A stretch of 18,552 bases of DNA, from assembly GCA_937886455.1 (NCBI GenBank), contig CALGCU010000097.1:1-18552 (forward strand). Direction: 5' to 3'. Every line of letters begins with the position of its first letter. Position 1 is the first letter of the stretch. Below are positions 7,299-14,764 of this stretch, piece after piece. Position numbers and translations under genes: made by a program. The DNA comes from an uncultured Bacteroidales bacterium (lineage in GTDB: Bacteria > Bacteroidota > Bacteroidia > Bacteroidales > Paludibacteraceae). The notes beneath the pieces are model-generated. The model saw only the letters and a program-made list of their open reading frames with translations. It was not told where the DNA came from and searched no databases.

Positions 7299-9839
7299 CT
7301 AATTATTTATAAGTTTGATGGCTCTTCCATCTTCACACTGTACTATGTACACGCCTTTTGGCATGGCGATAGATTGAGGTTGTGAAGATAGTAAATAAAT
7401 TTCTTTTATACAAACACCAGTAAGGGTAAAAATGTTCACTTTTTGATTTTTTTGTGTGTGTATTTCAATTCCTTGTGTCGTTTTTTTCCATGTAATGCTT
7501 TCTTCTTGCGTTTCTTGTAGTTCGGAAGAAGACTCAATTTTAGGCTCTACAGTTAGAGTGCCCGGTAGTTGATTAACAAAACGTAAAAAGATATAATCAG
7601 CATCATCGTAGTAACTCCAACGTATTGTGGTGTTTTTTTCTACCCATACACTATCTTCTCCTGCTGCAAAAGTATAAGGCGATGGTTGTAAAACATGTAT
7701 GTTATCATGTGTTAAGTAAAAGTCACATGCGTCAGCTACGTAAAGCGTGGCAACAGCATCACCTTTCCAGGTCAATTTAATATCTTTCCCCATCCAATCC
7801 GGAATGTAAATCTTGTACTTAGAGCGTGCGTTGGCAGGTATTTCAGTCGTAGTGTTTAATTCAATAAATTGGCTTTCAGTGTGGCAATTTTCATCCCATT
7901 CGGTCAAACTGAGTTGTCCTTCTTCCGGAATATTGAAGCGTACATAAAGTGTTCCATCTAATGAACGACGTGCCAATTCTTTCAAGTCATCCGGTCGTAG
8001 GTCATAGTGCGTGATGTCCTCTCCTTTGGGACGACTCACAGTGAAGCTGTCTATTAAAGTCTCGTCAGGGTTTTTAGGGTCAAAGAAACATGATGTTCCT
8101 AAATATACCTTCAATTCTGATTCTTTAGACCATACGAATCGTACGTGATTTTCAGCCCATTGTTTTACGGGTATGTTTAGTACGGCGTCAGCATCTGTGG
8201 GTGTGAGAGTGGTTACCTGATTGAGATTTAATGTTGGTGTAGAACCGAGACATACTTCAAAGCGAGGGTCCATTACAAAATTGAATGTATATGTTTCTAC
8301 ATTACCAGCTTCAGCAGTAACTCTGATTTGTGCGAAACCAGGTACTCCCTTTGCTTGTTCAATTACCATGGTAGCCTTTTTGTCGTTGGCAACAGCGTTT
8401 ACAATAGGTAATTTGCTTACCTGTGTTCTGTAACTTACTTCTCCATCTTTAAGAGCAAATGCTTTTCCATCAATAGTTACCTCTTTGAGAGTTGCATCCT
8501 TGCTTCGGCCTGCAATAATGTGCAGTGTGTATGTCTGAGTGTTTCCAGCTTCAGCAGTTACTTTGATAGTTGCTGTTCCAGGAATAGTAGTTACTTGTGT
8601 AATTTCTACAGAAGAAGTTGTGGCATTTGCAGTTGCAGTTACCACCGGTGCGGAAGTGGTTACTTCAATGTCTTGATATACGGCAGTTTGTGGTAAGAAG
8701 TTTTCTAATGCAACCCCATCAATGGTAATGCTCTTCAGGGTTGCATCTACGTTTCCTGTGCTTGTTATGGCAGAATTTTTCAAGATGTAAACTTTTTTGC
8801 CGAATGTAAGTTCGGTACCTTGACGGTTGAGTGAAGGCTTTTCTCCGTTGTAGGCATCATATACGTAGGTGGCATTTTGCCAGCTCTTCAGCATGTTGGC
8901 ACGTGTAGCCCCTTGTGGGAATACAGCAGTGATTGTGAGTGTTTCGTGGTCGATCATAGCTTTGAATGTTTGATCGCCGTAGGTGAGTATTACTTCTTTC
9001 AAAAGGCTGATTTCCTGGTACTCTTCAATTTTCAATACTCCTTCTTTTTCTGCATACAAGCGTACATAGAGTTCAGTTTGGTATATTTCTTTAATCCATT
9101 CAGAAGTACGTTCTGGCTTCATGGTAATGGTGTCTTTGGGCATGGTAAACTTGTCGCGGGTAAATGCATCTTTGCTTAATCGACAAGTTGTTCCGTCATA
9201 AAATTCTAAGTTGCCATCTCCTTCCCATGTTATACGGTACTGTTTGTCTATCCATTCTCCGATAGGCCAAAGATGTACATATACAGAGTCTTCAGGTGCT
9301 ACGCGCAGTGAGGTGTTTAGTCCCAAAGTGTTAACGTATTCACGGCATTGTGCATTCACAGATTTCGATACGATATCCACTGCAGCTTGTCCGTAGTTTA
9401 CTACCCTTACGTATGCCGGAATCGCATAGGTCACTCCTTGATTGTAGAGCATGTCACGATAGTTTTTGTCATAGGTCACTCGGTAGAACATACGTCCTTT
9501 GTCGTCATATTCTTTCTCCGGAACTTCCTTCATGGGGAAAGATAGGTCATATTGGTGTGCACTTTGTAACATTTTTGCTACTAAACTATCTTCATACACA
9601 CCCGGTGTGCAAGTTAGGTCAATCCATATTTCCGGTGCTTGAACAGTGGTGTCTTCCGGATAGTAGTAGATAGTGAGAGGTAAGAATGATGTAGTCGATG
9701 TAAACCAGTATTCACCTTCGGCAAATGTGCCACTATATTCGCTTTCTACTTCAATTGCATTGAGACATTGATCTCCTTCGTACGCGAAGAGTGCTATACT
9801 TAGTGTCAATCCCAATAATAGTAAAGTTAATTTTTTCAT
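7299..9839 (-). CDS. Secreted multi-module protein with cadherin-like domains, T9SS cargo (846 aa)
   Basis: Exported protein of unknown function. Residues 1-19 are a signal peptide (MKKLTLLLLGLTLSIALFA), with mature start YEGDQC. Four two-cysteine beta-modules can be read: ~25-160 (C25/C77), ~165-273 (C165/C219), ~530-646 (C530/C584) and ~652-767 (C652/C705). Each of the last three has 'W.g.....vY.g..C', the look of PPC-type beta-sandwiches. Between them lie two cadherin-like beta-sandwich domains (residues ~364-442 and ~447-522), each opening DATLK.(I/V)TIDG and closing '(I/V)TAEAGN..TYT', matching the known 'L..LtvdG ... VTAEdG.t.tYtl' family. Residues ~783-846 are a short T9SS sorting domain (VNIFTLTGVCIKEI...MPKGVYIVQ...AIKLINN). 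The gene starts 115 nt after the 1124-aa gene, the widest gap in the operon. No enzyme motif was seen; a surface structural or binding role is likely. Confidence 0.9.
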   Translation of the reverse strand: MKKLTLLLLGLTLSIALFAYEGDQCLNAIEVESEYSGTFAEGEYWFTSTTSFLPLTIYYYPEDTTVQAPEIWIDLTCTPGVYEDSLVAKMLQSAHQYDLSFPMKEVPEKEYDDKGRMFYRVTYDKNYRDMLYNQGVTYAIPAYVRVVNYGQAAVDIVSKSVNAQCREYVNTLGLNTSLRVAPEDSVYVHLWPIGEWIDKQYRITWEGDGNLEFYDGTTCRLSKDAFTRDKFTMPKDTITMKPERTSEWIKEIYQTELYVRLYAEKEGVLKIEEYQEISLLKEVILTYGDQTFKAMIDHETLTITAVFPQGATRANMLKSWQNATYVYDAYNGEKPSLNRQGTELTFGKKVYILKNSAITSTGNVDATLKSITIDGVALENFLPQTAVYQDIEVTTSAPVVTATANATTSSVEITQVTTIPGTATIKVTAEAGNTQTYTLHIIAGRSKDATLKEVTIDGKAFALKDGEVSYRTQVSKLPIVNAVANDKKATMVIEQAKGVPGFAQIRVTAEAGNVETYTFNFVMDPRFEVCLGSTPTLNLNQVTTLTPTDADAVLNIPVKQWAENHVRFVWSKESELKVYLGTSCFFDPKNPDETLIDSFTVSRPKGEDITHYDLRPDDLKELARRSLDGTLYVRFNIPEEGQLSLTEWDENCHTESQFIELNTTTEIPANARSKYKIYIPDWMGKDIKLTWKGDAVATLYVADACDFYLTHDNIHVLQPSPYTFAAGEDSVWVEKNTTIRWSYYDDADYIFLRFVNQLPGTLTVEPKIESSSELQETQEESITWKKTTQGIEIHTQKNQKVNIFTLTGVCIKEIYLLSSQPQSIAMPKGVYIVQCEDGRAIKLINN

Positions 9840-9923
9840 TAGTTGATGTATTTTATATTATGTCTTTATGAGGTTTATTTGTGTTATGAGCGTAAATCTA
9901 AACTATTTTCTATCGTTATACAT

Positions 9924-9936
9924 GGCACATTGTGCC
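9924..9936. promoter_or_regulatory. Perfect 13-bp palindrome in the widest operon gap
   Basis: GGCACATTGTGCC lies in the 115-nt gap between the 1124-aa and 846-aa genes, 18 nt after the upstream stop codon. It could be an operator or an RNA stem for processing or attenuation. No T-run follows on the minus strand, so it is not a textbook terminator for this operon. No TAnnTTTG promoter was found in the gap. Confidence 0.35.
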
Positions 9937-9954
9937 TCTATATTTTTCTTGTTG

Positions 9955-12900
9955 TTATTTTCTTACGATTATCTTTATGGCTTCTTGTTCACCTTGTATG
10001 ATGTACACCCCGGCGGGGGTAGGTAGGTGGTGTTGTTCGCCCTCCTTCATTTCGCCTTTCCATATCATGGTTCCATCCACTCCATATACGTTTACCATTT
10101 GTTTTGCATAAGTGCAGAGTACTATTCCGTCTTGTTCATACGCTATCAATGAACAATCACTTATTAAAGGGAGATTTGTGAGATTATCAGCTGCAGGTGC
10201 GGCTTGTATGTCTCGTTGTGATGGTGATAGTGCGGACAAAGTGGCGTATGTTGCTGTGTTGTGACCATTCATTGCCATATAGGCTTGCCAGGGCAAGATG
10301 CTATCGCCTACATTTGCACGTACATAATCGTGTTTTTTGCCGTCTGTGTCCGGGAAAAATACTAAATCATCTGCAGTTTCAATGTGTAGATTTGTAAAAC
10401 TACTATTTCCAGCAAGGAAGAATTGGTCGTTGCTATATCCCCAATCATCCATAATGAAAGCATTCCATTGTGCATCTTTGGCTGAGTTGCTTCCCATCAT
10501 TGTTTGTGGGCCGTATCCTTCACATATGAGGTATTTACCATCCCAATATTTGTCTTTTCCTGCCGGTAAGAAGATGGAATACACAGAGTCGCGTTTCATA
10601 AGAATTTCCGCAGTAAAGGTGTTTCCATCTTGGTCGGTATAAGTGTTACCTTCAGTTGGTGTAGCATATTCCCATTTTTCAGCATAATCTTCCAAGTTGT
10701 CTGTTTTTGTCCATGCACCAGAGAATATTTCCAATTCATCTGCATCGTGTTTTTGTTCATACAGATAGTAGTTGGCTTCTCTTGATGAGTGTCCAGGTAG
10801 GCCGGGGTTGTAGTGTGTGAGTTTGTATGGCTCAATGCCGAGTGTTTTTCGACAAATATCTATCAAATTCATACCCACACCTGAACCTTTCTTTGATAAG
10901 ATGTCCGGCAATAGTGAAGTCACAATCCCTTGTGCTAATATGGCATCACATTTTCCTTGTTTCTTGAGGTAATTAATGGTTCCCTTGTCTGCTGTTGTTA
11001 GACCATGTTCAGCAAGCTTTTCATCCGGTAGAGTTTCTATCACATATATGTTGTGTACGTCAAATGGCGGACATATGGTAGCCCATGTATTTGAATTGAA
11101 TGATAACATGGTGTATAGTCCATGTTCAATTTCGTAATCTTCTGTATTGGTAACGTTGGTAAATTCATGGTTACCTCCCAATTCAATTGCAGCGCTGATA
11201 GGTACGGGAATTCCAGCTATTTCTACAGTACCATTTTTCTTGGTGTATTCATTAAGGCGTGTGTAGAAGAAGTAGTTGTTTTTACGCGGTAAAAGTGAGT
11301 TGGGATCTTCTATCTTTACTTCAATATCTCCTCCCATAGTTACATTCATCTGCTCTACACCCATTTTAGGAATTACAGCAACCCAGTTGTAGATGTGTTC
11401 TGATTCTCTATCTTCGCAATCTGTTCCCGGTAAGTAGGTATATACCCACCATTTATCACCCTCTTTCAGTGGTGTGAGTGAGTTTGTGCCATAATATGGG
11501 AATTCCGGTAGATTCAATGCACTCAGTCCTGTGGTGCTGTTGGGTTCGCTTACTTCATATCCGGCTCTGCATAGTGGTTCTCCGTTAGAGTTGAGTGCTA
11601 CAGTTCCCTGTTCGGCAGAAGCATCGCATGCATATACATGGCTATTAAAAGAACCTCCATCAATGATAGTCTTGATGGGGAGTCGCATATCATCATAATC
11701 TTTATACCATCCGTGTCCCACTACATCTATGCTATCTTTGATGTCTTCTGCGGAATGTACGGTGAAAGTTCCGTCATTGATTTTCAATGTGTAGGGTACA
11801 GTGTTGTCAGAAGCCGGAGTTGCCATAGTTGTGCCAAGTCCATAGATTTTAATACCAATGATATCTACCATACGGTAGGCTATAGACATTGAACTCACAT
11901 AAAACATATTGTTGCTCACTGCTGTAGCCAATTTGTATTGTCCTCCGTTAAACGAGCATCTACCGTATGCATTACCCAGATTGATAGCCGGAGCTTCTCG
12001 TCCGTCTCTTGTTGTGGGTAGGTCTAATAATCCGTTGGTGCGCACCTCTGTACCAGCACTTATCCATTTATCGTCAAAGGTAAGTGAGCATGTGCGATTG
12101 TGTATACTTGCTATTCCTTCGTCATCGGGTTCAGGTCGTACGGTAATTGGCGATGCATTCATGTTGAGTAAGTAGAGCAACATGGAGAAAATCATATTAT
12201 TGGTTTGTTCTTCCGAACTCTCGCTTCCGGATAATTCTTTCATGCTGAAGTTTGTACGCGCGCCACCTACAATTTGGTTGTTTCCTTTGATGTGGAAAGC
12301 GACTTCCATAGGATTGTTTTTGCTAAATCCGTTTGAACTAATCGCGATTGGTGCTGCCATGCCAGGAAGTCCAGAGCTCATAATGTCGTTGAAAGATATT
12401 TGTATATCTTTGGATTGCACCTTTAATATTGAGAAATTATCCAAATAAATATGTGCTTTCTCAGTGTCTGTTCCTTTGAGATGTATGAATCCTTCGCTTT
12501 CTTTTCCAACTCCCGCATAAGCTTCCTTTACAGTGCCCGTAAAGTAGAACTTTTTGTTGTGTATGTCTTTTAGGGTAAAGTGGGTTGACTTTGTTTGGTA
12601 TGCGCCAGTGGAAAGGTAGAACTGCTTTCCATCCTTGCATGTTACTTTGCTAAAAGGTAGTATGTAACTCTGCTCTGCTGTGATACTATTATTGGCAAAT
12701 ACGTTTTGTGCTAAGGTTACATTACTTGCATCAAGGTTGGCTGCTATGAATAATTGGTCCATCTGTAGTGATGTTCCGTTGAATAGTGTCGTTGTGAAGT
12801 CTTCTGGCAATAATACCGATTTAAGTAAGTTTTCGGCGTTAGTGGAAGAGAAAGAAGTGGCGTCAAAATAAGGTGCCCCCCAGTAAGTCATATTGATAGC

Positions 12901-13329
12901 GTCACTTGGTGCTGCGTAGTAGAGATTTTTGCCGTATGCGTTGGATAAACCTCCCACAGTGTTAATTGTTTGCCCGCTCTCTAATAGAAGCTCATTAGCT
13001 AACGTGTATCCTTCGGTATAAGCCATCCCATTTAAATTGGTGGCTTTGTCAAAAACTTCAACAATATGCATTCCTTCAAAAGTGATAGGGATGTATATTC
13101 TGTCGTATAATACCTTGTTGCTTAGGAATATCTGAGATGTCAAGTCGCCCGGCAGTAACATTTCTAGAAGCATTTGTATTTCGGGGTCTGCAGAGTATGG
13201 TCCATTTGGGAAAATAAATGTACTTTCTTGCCCTTTCGCTTCTTTGATATTTCCCCATGCTAATGTAATCACACTCATTATCACAAAGAGTGTGCGTATG
13301 TTTCGGTGTATAAGATTCATTGCTTTCAT
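9955..13329 (-). CDS. Large secreted protein, T9SS cargo (1124 aa)
   Basis: Exported protein whose body I cannot assign to a family. Two starts 9 nt apart are possible (MKAMN at 13329, or the Met at residue 4); I keep the first, which follows AAGG closely. A signal peptide spans about residues 1-33 (RTLFVIMSVITLAWG), with cleavage unclear. The body is rich in beta-strand patterns and Asn/Thr/Ser. Seen in it: an acidic loop (SGSESSEEQ ~367, RPEPDDEG ~398), DGGSFN-type turns that may be beta-helix (~510-565), and 'SNTWATICPPFDV' at ~746-758, a W.T...PFdV motif that recurs in Bacteroidota surface proteins. Residues ~1058-1124 are a T9SS sorting domain (VNVYGVDGTMIWKGEM...PAGVYIIQ...IKIIVRK). It lacks the two-cysteine module of its neighbours, so it may play a different part, such as core or ligand-binding subunit; that is speculation. 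It starts 23 nt after the 233-aa gene and is probably co-transcribed with it. Confidence 0.88.
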   Translation of the reverse strand: MKAMNLIHRNIRTLFVIMSVITLAWGNIKEAKGQESTFIFPNGPYSADPEIQMLLEMLLPGDLTSQIFLSNKVLYDRIYIPITFEGMHIVEVFDKATNLNGMAYTEGYTLANELLLESGQTINTVGGLSNAYGKNLYYAAPSDAINMTYWGAPYFDATSFSSTNAENLLKSVLLPEDFTTTLFNGTSLQMDQLFIAANLDASNVTLAQNVFANNSITAEQSYILPFSKVTCKDGKQFYLSTGAYQTKSTHFTLKDIHNKKFYFTGTVKEAYAGVGKESEGFIHLKGTDTEKAHIYLDNFSILKVQSKDIQISFNDIMSSGLPGMAAPIAISSNGFSKNNPMEVAFHIKGNNQIVGGARTNFSMKELSGSESSEEQTNNMIFSMLLYLLNMNASPITVRPEPDDEGIASIHNRTCSLTFDDKWISAGTEVRTNGLLDLPTTRDGREAPAINLGNAYGRCSFNGGQYKLATAVSNNMFYVSSMSIAYRMVDIIGIKIYGLGTTMATPASDNTVPYTLKINDGTFTVHSAEDIKDSIDVVGHGWYKDYDDMRLPIKTIIDGGSFNSHVYACDASAEQGTVALNSNGEPLCRAGYEVSEPNSTTGLSALNLPEFPYYGTNSLTPLKEGDKWWVYTYLPGTDCEDRESEHIYNWVAVIPKMGVEQMNVTMGGDIEVKIEDPNSLLPRKNNYFFYTRLNEYTKKNGTVEIAGIPVPISAAIELGGNHEFTNVTNTEDYEIEHGLYTMLSFNSNTWATICPPFDVHNIYVIETLPDEKLAEHGLTTADKGTINYLKKQGKCDAILAQGIVTSLLPDILSKKGSGVGMNLIDICRKTLGIEPYKLTHYNPGLPGHSSREANYYLYEQKHDADELEIFSGAWTKTDNLEDYAEKWEYATPTEGNTYTDQDGNTFTAEILMKRDSVYSIFLPAGKDKYWDGKYLICEGYGPQTMMGSNSAKDAQWNAFIMDDWGYSNDQFFLAGNSSFTNLHIETADDLVFFPDTDGKKHDYVRANVGDSILPWQAYMAMNGHNTATYATLSALSPSQRDIQAAPAADNLTNLPLISDCSLIAYEQDGIVLCTYAKQMVNVYGVDGTMIWKGEMKEGEQHHLPTPAGVYIIQGEQEAIKIIVRK

Positions 13330-13352
13330 TGTACCTTGTGTTGATGAGTTGA

Positions 13353-14054
13353 TTAAATGTTACGTTTTTTTCTTAAGGCATATAGTGTAGCGAGGAGTAA
13401 ACTAAATAGTAGTCCATCTGCTATAGGAACTTGAGTTTCTGTTGCCCAACTGTAAAACTCATTAAATATGTCAGGTGTGGCCCCGTTACCATATTTGCTT
13501 TCCCACCAATTTTTCAGCCCGGTTAAATCTCCATATCCATACCCACTTCCATAATATTCATCAATCCAACCCTGATAATTGTCATCTACGCTTCCCGGTG
13601 CTCGTTGCATGACGGGTTGTGGATTGTATGCCAACATGCGCGGTGTGTGTGCTTGTATTGCCTTGTTAACTTGTGGCGTTGCTATGTGGTTGTAAGCTGG
13701 TGTGTAAGTTGGAGTGTGTGTTGCTATGTGGTTGTGGGAGGTGTTAGAAGTAAAGCCACCTCCGATAGAATGTACTTGTGTGTTGCTACGATGTACTGTA
13801 TATGTTTTCGTTGTTGTGTTTACCAGAGGTAAAGCAGTGGTAGATGTTACTGTTTGTGTAGGGGTAATAGATCGTTGTGTGGGGGTGTATGTAGGTAAAT
13901 TGGTGTATGGATTCGTTCTTGTAGAAGATGTGATTTCTATAGGAATTTGCTCAGTGATTAATCCTTCTTCCGGTGCGATGTGACAGAAAAAAGTGACACT
14001 GCAACTTAGAAAGAGTAGAAAGAGGATAAATATTTGGTTGGTTTTTATCTTCAT
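13353..14054 (-). CDS. Thr/Pro-rich exported protein with C-terminal hydrophobic tail (233 aa), first gene of the cluster
   Basis: Not a family I recognise. The N-terminus is a hydrophobic export signal (QIFILFLLFLSCSVTFFC). C18 in LFLSC could be a lipobox, but the hydrophobic run continues past it, so lipoprotein or ordinary signal peptide is undecided. Residues ~40-150 are low-complexity Thr/Pro/Asn/His with short echoes (TYTPTQ, ITPTQT, THTPTYTPAY, and NHIAT twice near 108 and 122). Residues ~154-205 are Tyr/Gly/Trp-rich (YYGSGYGYGD). The end (VPIADGLLFSLLLATLYALRKKRNI, from residue 209) is a short P-I-x-D-G motif, a hydrophobic segment and a basic tail. This layout resembles the CTERM-type sorting tails of Bacteroidota and is unlike the T9SS domains of its neighbours. 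It is the promoter-proximal gene and lies 23 nt before the 1124-aa gene. It could be a membrane anchor or an assembly factor; this is inference. Confidence 0.8.
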   Translation of the reverse strand: MKIKTNQIFILFLLFLSCSVTFFCHIAPEEGLITEQIPIEITSSTRTNPYTNLPTYTPTQRSITPTQTVTSTTALPLVNTTTKTYTVHRSNTQVHSIGGGFTSNTSHNHIATHTPTYTPAYNHIATPQVNKAIQAHTPRMLAYNPQPVMQRAPGSVDDNYQGWIDEYYGSGYGYGDLTGLKNWWESKYGNGATPDIFNEFYSWATETQVPIADGLLFSLLLATLYALRKKRNI

Positions 14055-14094
14055 AATATGTTTATTGTCAGTGATTTATTGCTTTAATTTTACC

Positions 14095-14107
14095 CCCCCT
14101 ATGGGGG
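14095..14107 (-). promoter_or_regulatory. GC hairpin at the 5' end of the cluster transcript
   Basis: CCCCC, a 3-nt loop and GGGGG, about 7-20 nt after the expected transcription start of the leftward cluster promoter. It is not followed by a U-run and is too close to the start to be a terminator. A 5'-stabilising stem or a protein site are the plain readings. Confidence 0.4.
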
Positions 14108-14120
14108 AATATTAAACCTA

Positions 14121-14152
14121 CAAATATACAACATTTTGGGCCGTTTTGCAAA
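14121..14152 (-). promoter_or_regulatory. Consensus Bacteroidota promoter for the secreted-protein cluster
   Basis: Read on the minus strand: TTTG (14149-14152), a 20-nt spacer, then TATATTTG (14121-14128). This fits the known primary sigma-factor consensus TTTG-N19-21-TAnnTTTG. It lies about 67 nt upstream of the 233-aa start codon and is the only good promoter I found for the six minus-strand genes. Confidence 0.75.
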
Positions 14153-14177
14153 TTATTTTTGTGTTTTTTTATGTTTG
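14145..14177 (+). promoter_or_regulatory. Possible rightward promoter sharing its -33 palindrome with the leftward one
   Basis: TTTG (14145-14148), a 21-nt spacer, then TATGTTTG (14170-14177). Its -33 box and that of the leftward promoter are the two halves of the palindrome TTTGCAAA (14145-14152). The transcript would run toward the riboswitch, about 200 nt before the dedicated promoter. The region is T-rich, so a chance match is possible. Confidence 0.4.
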
Positions 14178-14217
14178 TTTAAGAAAAAATCTATTCAGGA
14201 ATAGGGGGGATGTAAAA

Positions 14218-14383
14218 GGTCAATTCAAAGGAGTGATAGTAAACGTAGAATGCATGTTTTTTAAGGACAATGATTGCTTGCTTCAAATGTTCATGATTTT
14301 TTTAGTGGATTTTGTGTGTTCATGTTTTTTTTGTGCGAATAAGGGAAGTGTGAGAGTGATGGGTCTTTTTTTTTCTGTATTTT
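14218..14383. other. Non-coding T-rich stretch
   Basis: Between the right arm of the inverted repeat and the riboswitch promoter I see no credible gene. An open frame across 14146-14502 is T-run sequence giving Phe/Cys/Val-rich protein and runs into the conserved riboswitch, so I do not accept it. An AAAGGAG-like string near 14228 precedes only a 4-codon frame. Confidence 0.5.
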
Positions 14384-14414
14384 CTTGCTTCTTGAAAAAA
14401 ATATGTTACCTTTG
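14384..14414 (+). promoter_or_regulatory. Promoter of the cobalamin riboswitch transcript
   Basis: CTTG (14384-14387), a 19-nt spacer, then TACCTTTG (14407-14414), a good Bacteroidota -33/-7 pair. Transcription would begin around 14420, just before the 5' side of the riboswitch. Confidence 0.7.
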
Positions 14415-14426
14415 CGACTGTTTTTT

Positions 14427-14604
14427 GGTTCTGTTCCTATTCACACAAGGAACAGACAAAAGGGAATGCCGTGAGAGTCGGCAACAGTGCCCGCTGCTGT
14501 AAGGCCTACTTGACTTCCATAAGTCAAGAAGTCACAAAAAATCAAGCCACTGGATGTATGTCCGGGAAGGAATTTGTGATACAAGCTAAGTCAGAAGACC
14601 TGCC
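14427..14604 (+). promoter_or_regulatory. Cobalamin (B12) riboswitch
   Basis: Conserved pieces occur in the family order: GGGAATGCCGTGAGAGTCGG starting at 14462, with a TGCCG/CGGCA stem; CAGTGCCCGCTGCTGTAA (14485-14502); an 8-bp hairpin CTTGACTT-CCAT-AAGTCAAG (14509-14528); GCCACTGG (14546-14553) and CCGGGAAGG (14562-14570); and AGTCAGAAGACCTGCC (14589-14604). The 5' GGTTCTG (14427-14433) can pair with CAGAAGACC at the 3' end to close the domain. By family knowledge, adenosylcobalamin or related cobamides bind it and reduce expression of the downstream gene. Here that gene is the DUF4465 lipoprotein at 14765. Confidence 0.93.
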
Positions 14605-14613
14605 AAAATCAAT

Positions 14614-14705
14614 AAGAAAGATTTGCTTTCGGGAATGTAGAGCAGTCTTGTCAAAATAGGATAAACATATCTTTCTTGACAGACCCGTCGTTTTTGTGGT
14701 TCCCG
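14614..14705 (+). promoter_or_regulatory. Possible two-state expression platform of the riboswitch
   Basis: Two structures exclude each other. State A pairs AAGAAAGAT (14614-14622) with ATCTTTCTT (14669-14677), 9 bp. State B pairs GTCTTGTCAA (14645-14654) with TTGACAGAC (14676-14684, one bulge), nested inside CGGGAA (14630-14635) with TTCCCG (14700-14705). State B is followed by no good U-run, so which state is 'off', and whether control is of termination or translation, is not visible. Confidence 0.4.
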
Positions 14706-14764
14706 TTGTATTTCTTCGTTAGTGGAATTATTTTTTTAATTGTTTAATTTAAATTTTATCTATT

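Larger units (their letters stand above)
14088..14217. repeat. Imperfect inverted repeat flanking the divergent promoter region
   Basis: The left arm (14088-14111) reads TTTTAC-CCCCCC-TAT, five bases, AATA. The reverse complement of the right arm (14193-14217) reads TTTTACAT-CCCCCC-TAT, five bases, AATA. So TTTTAC, CCCCCCTAT and AATA match exactly, with a 2-nt gap and a non-matching 5-base stretch. About 80 nt lie between the arms and contain the promoters at 14121-14152 and 14145-14177. The left arm also contains a local hairpin, CCCCC-TAT-GGGGG (14095-14107). Confidence 0.6.

Noticed and set aside
325..9839. Polysaccharide utilisation locus
   Set aside because: No SusC-like TonB-dependent receptor, SusD-like lipoprotein, sigma/anti-sigma pair or glycoside hydrolase motif is present.
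14093..14107. C7 and G5 runs as a slippage-type phase-variation tract
   Set aside because: The runs are short and lie outside the promoter spacer and outside any reading frame, so length change would have no obvious effect. The inverted-repeat reading explains them better.
14146..14502. A 118-codon plus-strand open frame
   Set aside because: It is made of T-runs giving Phe/Cys/Val-rich sequence, has no ribosome binding site, and runs into the conserved core of the cobalamin riboswitch.
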